This document shows positions 60,079 to 64,000 of a DNA stretch of 64,000 bases, piece after piece. This stretch comes from Calditrichota bacterium. GTDB lineage: Bacteria > CLD3. Below the pieces are notes generated by a model. It had not been told where the DNA came from, searched no databases, and saw only the letters and a list, made by a program, of their open reading frames with translations. The position numbers were made by a program, and so were the translations under genes. The DNA lies in assembly GCA_008501735.1 (NCBI GenBank), contig QQUF01000033.1, positions 1 through 64,000 on the forward strand, given 5' to 3'. The number at the start of each line of letters is the position of its first letter. The first letter of the stretch is position 1.

Positions 60079-60095
60079 TTACTTAATCCTAAATT

Positions 60096-60497
60096 TTAAT
60101 CTTGTTCAAAAGCTTCTTTAAAAAAATCAGGGATTGGAATTGGTCTTTTCCCATCAGTAAAAGCGATTACAGCTTGGGCATCAACAATTAACTTTCCATT
60201 TTCCTTGTTAAAGATTTCGTGCTTCAAACGAATGCTTGTGTTACCAAAATGAATAATTTCTCCAGTTACAATTAGAACTTCGTCAACAAAACTTTCTGCT
60301 CTGTAATTTATTGAAGTATGAACTAAAGCGAAAAAAACTCCTCTTGCCATTAATTGCTTATAAGACATTTCTTTTAAAGCCAAAAACTCGTTTCGTGCTT
60401 GTTCCAAATAATTCATATAAGTTGCATTATTTACGTGACCATAAATATCAACTTCGTAAGAGCGAACTTTAAATTCGACTTTGTAATTTTCTGACAT
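60096..60497 (-). CDS. Acyl-CoA thioesterase (4HBT hot-dog fold)
   Basis: The ATG at 60497 (MSENYKVEFKVRSYEVDIYGHVNN) overlaps the upstream GNAT stop in TAATG, which decides the start; the frame extends to 60521. The hot-dog signature YEVDIYGHVNNATYMNYLEQARNEF carries the 4HBT catalytic Asp (D before the YGHVNN) and the N-terminal helix. FFALVHTSINYRAES and IRLKHEIFNKENGKLIVDAQAVIAFTD complete the fold. The 133-residue enzyme hydrolyses acyl-CoA thioesters; the acyl group is unknown. YbgC-like members are linked to the Tol-Pal system, but no tol genes adjoin. Confidence 0.85.
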   Translation of the reverse strand: MSENYKVEFKVRSYEVDIYGHVNNATYMNYLEQARNEFLALKEMSYKQLMARGVFFALVHTSINYRAESFVDEVLIVTGEIIHFGNTSIRLKHEIFNKENGKLIVDAQAVIAFTDGKRPIPIPDFFKEAFEQD

Positions 60498-61030
60498 TAT
60501 TCGAAGTCCAAATCTTTCCAATTTACAGGAGTTAGCTTATTACTTTCCCAATCTTCTTTTAAAATTCCATACCCAACTGCATCAAACAAAATTCCTGTAT
60601 CCGAATTCCAAGCTTTTCTGTGGTGTGCTTCTTTGACAAAACCACTTTTATTTAAAATTTTCCGCATTGCAAGATTGTCTTCTCTTGTATAAGCCTCTAC
60701 TCTATTTATTTCGGTAAAAGTCGTAAAAATGTAATCAACTATCCACTTAACCGCCTTTTCACCAAAGCCTAAACTTCTAAATTCTGTTTTAAGTCTAATA
60801 TCAAAAAGCGGAGTTGGGTCTTGTAAGTCATAAATTTTTAGAAATCCAACTTTTACTCTATCTTCATTAATTACCCAAAAACATTTAGTTTTTTCATTAA
60901 AAAACATTGATTCATTTAAATCTTCGGGAGTTAATTTTGTCTTTCCAAAATAATCCCAAGTATCGCTACAAAGCCATTTTTCTAAAGATTTGTAATCTTT
61001 AGATTTTAATTGAGAAAATGATACATCCAT
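60497..61030 (-). CDS. GNAT acetyltransferase (RimJ/RimL-like)
   Basis: The ATG at 61030 (MDVSFSQLKSKDYKSLEKWL) is preferred over a TTG at 61045 that would overlap the previous gene. The 177-residue protein has GFLKIYDLQDPTPLFDIRLKTEFRSLGFGEKAVKWIV (acetyl-CoA binding R/S-x-x-G-x-G) and the RimJ/L-type NRVEAYTREDNLAMRKILNKSGFVKEAHHRKA. These enzymes acetylate protein N-termini, aminoglycosides or small amines. It overlaps the thioesterase start in TAATG and starts 4 bp after the outer-membrane gene, so the four genes 59737-62603 form one operon. Confidence 0.85.
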   Translation of the reverse strand: MDVSFSQLKSKDYKSLEKWLCSDTWDYFGKTKLTPEDLNESMFFNEKTKCFWVINEDRVKVGFLKIYDLQDPTPLFDIRLKTEFRSLGFGEKAVKWIVDYIFTTFTEINRVEAYTREDNLAMRKILNKSGFVKEAHHRKAWNSDTGILFDAVGYGILKEDWESNKLTPVNWKDLDFE

Positions 61031-61034
61031 TTTT

Positions 61035-62603
61035 TTACCAACCAAATTTTAATTGACCTAACCAAACTCTTTCATCTATAAAATTATCATAAGCATAAGC
61101 TAAGTCAAATTGAACAATTTTCAAATTAACTCCTGCTCCGAAAGTAAAATTATTATCAGCTAAACCAGCCCTTATTGCAAAAATATTTTTCAATAACCTG
61201 TATTCACTTCCTAATCTAACTCTTTCGAAAAAATTATCGAAGTTTTCATTTTGCATAAATAAATCCACTAAATCACAAGAAACGTCCCATTCGCTATTGA
61301 TTTTGTGAAATGAACCTATATTGACCAAAAGTGGAACTCGGAGTTCAAATGGAGAATTTACATTTATCTTTGTTTCTGTAACTGAAATTAATGTATCTCC
61401 AGCAATTGTTTCCCCAAAGGCTTGTTGAATCTCTTCTTCTGTGTAAAAATTGCCTTCAAAATCGAATAAACCGACAATTTTTTCACCTGTTTGCTCATCT
61501 AAGATATAAGAATTTTCAGATTCTAAATAGCTGAATTGTGTTAAAGATTTTATCTTATTCACTGGAATAACATTTTGAATTGATAATCCAAATTCTGTCT
61601 TCCAAGGTTTATAATTATAGATTGCTCCCAAATCAGCTGTAAAAGCATTTAACGGACTTCCAAAATCTTTTGATATTTCATCTACAACACCATCAAGATT
61701 ATTTAAATCTAAATTTTTAGTCGAAAATCTTCGGTTTAAATACTTCAAATTTGCTCCTATGCTCAAATCTTCACTAACAGTATGTGCATAACCTGCAGTA
61801 TAAACTTGGTCGATATAACTTATTGCAAAAACTTCAGGAGTAGTTTCAGGAGTAACATTTCCATTTGCATCAAGTGCAGCGTTTACAATTTCAGCTAACT
61901 CTAAAAGAACAGGAGCTGCAATATCTTCCTCTGTTGTTGGAAGACGCAAGTTTAATGCTTTTTCAATAGTCTCTCCTGGGGAAGCTTCAAAACCTATTGC
62001 CATTAAAGCGTGATAAGAAAAACCAAAATTTTGAATTTGAAAACTTAAAGAAGGCAAAATCGTAATGTTATGATTTTTAGGATTATTGTTACTTCCTAAA
62101 ATATTTTCAGCAAATTCACGTGGAAATTCCAAAGCTGAATTAATTTTATTTATTGCTGTTAATTTATCGTCAAAAGAAGCAGCATTTTCATATTCATTGT
62201 AAGCACTTTCTAATTGTCTAAAATAATTTCCATTCGATAATTCACTACTGTTATCATTAATATAGCCCACTGCATCAATTGAAGATTTAGGAATTCCAAC
62301 TTGAATTGAAAATAAATCAAAAGAAACTCTTTTTCTTGAAAGTAATGCAGGATTATCCATCATCGAATTAAACCTATATCCATTTGCAACTTGAGTTTTT
62401 CCCATTCCAATCGCTTTTACATTCTGTGGATTTGGATTAACGTAAACTCCGCTTTTTTTTGCATTAATTGTCTCTGTAGGAAGAACTTCTTCTTCTCCAA
62501 CTATGTATCCACCTCCGACTCCTTCTATTTGTGCTTGGGAAATCGTATAATTTGATGCCATTATTATTCCAGCTACTATTTGTATCAATAAATATTGTTT
62601 CAT
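61035..62603 (-). CDS. Outer-membrane beta-barrel protein, PorV/FadL-like
   Basis: The 522-residue protein has a signal peptide (MKQYLLIQIVAGIIMASNYTISQAQ) and a long series of amphipathic strands: NVKAIGMGKTQVANGYRFNSMMDNPALLSRKRVSFDLF, AVGYINDN, NLKYLNRRFST and PFELRVPLLVNIGS. It ends FTFGAGVNLKIVQFDLAYAYDNF...LGQLKFGW with a terminal aromatic residue. The NPALL element near the start is typical of PorV/UPF0164 and FadL barrels, which move hydrophobic molecules or, in T9SS, shuttle cargo. With four T9SS cargo genes here a PorV relation is plausible but not certain. It is the first gene of the operon. Confidence 0.75.
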   Translation of the reverse strand: MKQYLLIQIVAGIIMASNYTISQAQIEGVGGGYIVGEEEVLPTETINAKKSGVYVNPNPQNVKAIGMGKTQVANGYRFNSMMDNPALLSRKRVSFDLFSIQVGIPKSSIDAVGYINDNSSELSNGNYFRQLESAYNEYENAASFDDKLTAINKINSALEFPREFAENILGSNNNPKNHNITILPSLSFQIQNFGFSYHALMAIGFEASPGETIEKALNLRLPTTEEDIAAPVLLELAEIVNAALDANGNVTPETTPEVFAISYIDQVYTAGYAHTVSEDLSIGANLKYLNRRFSTKNLDLNNLDGVVDEISKDFGSPLNAFTADLGAIYNYKPWKTEFGLSIQNVIPVNKIKSLTQFSYLESENSYILDEQTGEKIVGLFDFEGNFYTEEEIQQAFGETIAGDTLISVTETKINVNSPFELRVPLLVNIGSFHKINSEWDVSCDLVDLFMQNENFDNFFERVRLGSEYRLLKNIFAIRAGLADNNFTFGAGVNLKIVQFDLAYAYDNFIDERVWLGQLKFGW

Positions 62604-62703
62604 AGAGATATAATTTCTTACTTAAGATGTTATTTTAAGTACCTTCTTTTTTTTAGTTGGTTTTTTATTTAATTTCTGAGAATATAACAAAGGATAATTT
62701 TTA

Positions 62704-63814
62704 ATGTTTGAAGAATTAAAAGAAAATATAAAAATCTCAGAAGACAAAATAAACAACCTATGGAGGTATCTTTGACATTCCTTCTTTACAGAAAGAAGTA
62801 GCAAAGTTTCAGGTAAAAACTGAAGACCCTAATTTTTGGTCAAATAATCAAACTGCTCAAGTAATCATCAAAGAAATAAAAAAAAGAAACGATTGGATTG
62901 AACCTCTTGAGAATTGTAAAATTACTCTAAAAGATTCATTAGAGTTTATTGAAATGGCAGAAATGGAGAACGATGAAACTTCTTTAGAGTTGGTTGTTAA
63001 TGACTTGAAGGAAGTTGACCAAAAAATTGAAGAACTTGAATTTAAAAAAATGCTCAGTGGAAAAGATGACCACAAAAATGCTATTTTAACAATTCACCCT
63101 GGAGCTGGCGGAACAGAAAGTCAGGATTGGGCTCAAATGTTAATGAGAATGTATGAGCGTTGGTCAGAAAAAAATAAAATGAATGTTGAAATTCTTGATT
63201 ACCAAGATGGCGAAACTGCTGGAATTAAATCTGTTTCTTTAGAAATTAAAGGTGAATATGCTTTTGGTTATCTTCAAGCAGAAATTGGTGTTCACAGACT
63301 TGTAAGACTTTCACCTTTTGATTCAAATCAACGAAGACACACTTCTTTTGCGTCTGTTTTTGTTTTACCTGAAATTGAAGATGATAATTCTGAAATTGTA
63401 ATAAATCCATCCGAAATAAGAATTGACACTTACAGAGCTTCTGGAGCTGGAGGTCAACACGTAAATAAAACAGAATCTGCGATACGTATCACACATTTAC
63501 CTACTAACACTGTTGTAACTTGTCAGACTCAAAGGTCTCAACACAAAAATAAAGAAAGTGCTATGAAACTTTTAAAATCGAGACTTTACGAACAGAAACT
63601 CAAAGAAGAGCGTAAAGAATTAGCAGTTTTGGAGGATTCAAAATCTGAAATTGGTTTTGGAAGTCAAATTCGTTCTTACGTTTTTCACCCTTACCAACTC
63701 GTTAAAGACCACAGAACTAAAGAAGAAACAGGGAATACTCAAGGTGTGATGGACGGAGGAATAGATTTATTTATCAAAGCATTTTTATCACAAAGAAAAC
63801 ATACAAATCTTTAA
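62704..63814 (+). CDS. prfB: Peptide chain release factor 2, programmed +1 frameshift
   Basis: The gene starts at ATG 62704 (AAAGGA upstream) and reads 23 codons (MFEELKENIKISEDKINNLW, then RYL) to an in-frame TGA at 62773-62775. After a +1 shift it continues from GAC at 62774 to 63814. RF2 marks are the SPF tripeptide in VRLSPFDSNQRRHTSF and the GGQ loop in SGAGGQHVNKTESAIRITHLPT. Total length is about 369 residues, as expected. RF2 ends translation at UGA and UAA; the shift lets RF2 regulate its own level. Since UGA may also encode selenocysteine in this organism, RF2 activity is worth noting. Confidence 0.96.
62761..62776 (+). promoter_or_regulatory. prfB programmed +1 frameshift site
   Basis: GGAGG (internal Shine-Dalgarno), then TAT CTT TGA C, matches the classical RF2 recoding signal. 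The slip is at CTT, and TGA C is the weak stop context. Confidence 0.95.
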
Positions 63815-63838
63815 TTTTTTGATTTAGGAGATAATCAA

Positions 63839-64000
63839 ATGAAAAAACTCATTACTCTACTCTTAACTCTTGCATTTGCAAGTTTTAGTTTTGCTCAAGG
63901 TTTCAACCTTACAGAGCCAATTAACAGCGACACTGTTGAGGTCTTTGCTTTAGATTTCGATTGGAGTTCTGCCCCATCTGGTTCATTTAGTGGACAAGTT
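63839..64000 (+). CDS. Secreted protein, N-terminal part, cut by the window edge
   Basis: The ATG at 63839 (TTAGGAG 8 bp upstream) begins a signal peptide MKKLITLLLTLAFASFSFAQ with cleavage after FAQ. It is followed by FNLTEPINSDTVEVFALDFDW and a Ser/Gly-rich stretch up to the window end (54 codons, still open). It is a likely surface or T9SS cargo protein, but the diagnostic parts lie outside the window. It follows prfB by 25 bp. Confidence 0.7.
   Translation, partial: MKKLITLLLTLAFASFSFAQGFNLTEPINSDTVEVFALDFDWSSAPSGSFSGQV

Noticed and set aside
62954-63814. prfB starting at an internal Met
   Set aside because: The true start at 62704 and the +1 frameshift site are clear. The internal Met would remove the N-terminal domain.
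1-64000. CRISPR arrays, rRNA and tRNA genes
   Set aside because: I looked through the spacers and saw no regularly spaced repeats, tRNA T-arm patterns or rRNA sequence.

Overview
The window is AT-rich, tightly packed DNA. It probably comes from an anaerobic or facultative member of the Bacteroidota/Chlorobiota side of the tree (Ignavibacteria or Kapabacteria-like). Four large secreted proteins end in a type IX secretion (T9SS) sorting domain with the NPFNPSTxI / FNILGQRVK / NGVYFYK pattern or a variant of it. A PorX-type T9SS regulator and a PorV/FadL-like barrel are also present. Starts include several TTG codons, and only some genes have a clear Shine-Dalgarno. The lineage is an inference from these features, not from a marker-gene tree.

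Layout. 1-8.4 kb: the end of a PolX-type DNA polymerase, a small structured intergenic stretch, an HD-domain protein, a lipoprotein, a fungal-type homoaconitase, typA, a glycosyltransferase and a DUF445 protein. 8.4-14.2 kb: a secreted SBBP-type N-domain protein, an operon of three uncharacterised multi-pass membrane proteins, a second (LeuCD-fused) aconitase-family enzyme and a MntA/HepT toxin-antitoxin pair. 14.2-31 kb: a GH57 glucanase, a BNR-repeat T9SS protein, dnaX (with an A10 slippery run), ybaB, an AhpD-like gene with an in-frame UGA that reads as selenocysteine, thiamine pyrophosphokinase, a dockerin-bearing T9SS protein, an Rrf2 regulator, two methyltransferases, a DUF1016 nuclease and an unknown membrane protein.

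31.3-40.6 kb is the metabolic core: one co-directional cluster for anaerobic benzoyl-CoA degradation. It carries the ATP-dependent class I benzoyl-CoA reductase with two short ATPase subunits (Bzd-like) and the dienoyl-CoA hydratase, hydroxyenoyl-CoA dehydrogenase and oxoenoyl-CoA hydrolase, together with an SDR, a GNAT acetyltransferase, a hemerythrin-like protein and a small CxxC protein. A strong dyad lies just upstream. The four reductase subunits de-aromatise benzoyl-CoA, Dch hydrates the diene, Had oxidises the alcohol and Oah opens the ring. The ferredoxin, its reductase and the benzoate-CoA ligase are not in this window.

40.6-64 kb: TamA/TamB envelope assembly, a T9SS subtilase, a soluble histidine kinase, tsaE, PorX, a HAS-barrel-like protein, a dockerin-ended secreted protein, a broken IS982 element, another T9SS protein, small enzymes, an outer-membrane barrel and prfB with its programmed +1 frameshift. 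The window ends inside a secreted-protein gene.

The observations most worth following are the UGA-containing AhpD-like gene with a plausible SECIS hairpin, the benzoyl-CoA cluster in a T9SS-bearing lineage, the LYS4-type homoaconitase, the dnaX slippage site and the three paralogous membrane proteins with a shared acidic/His signature.
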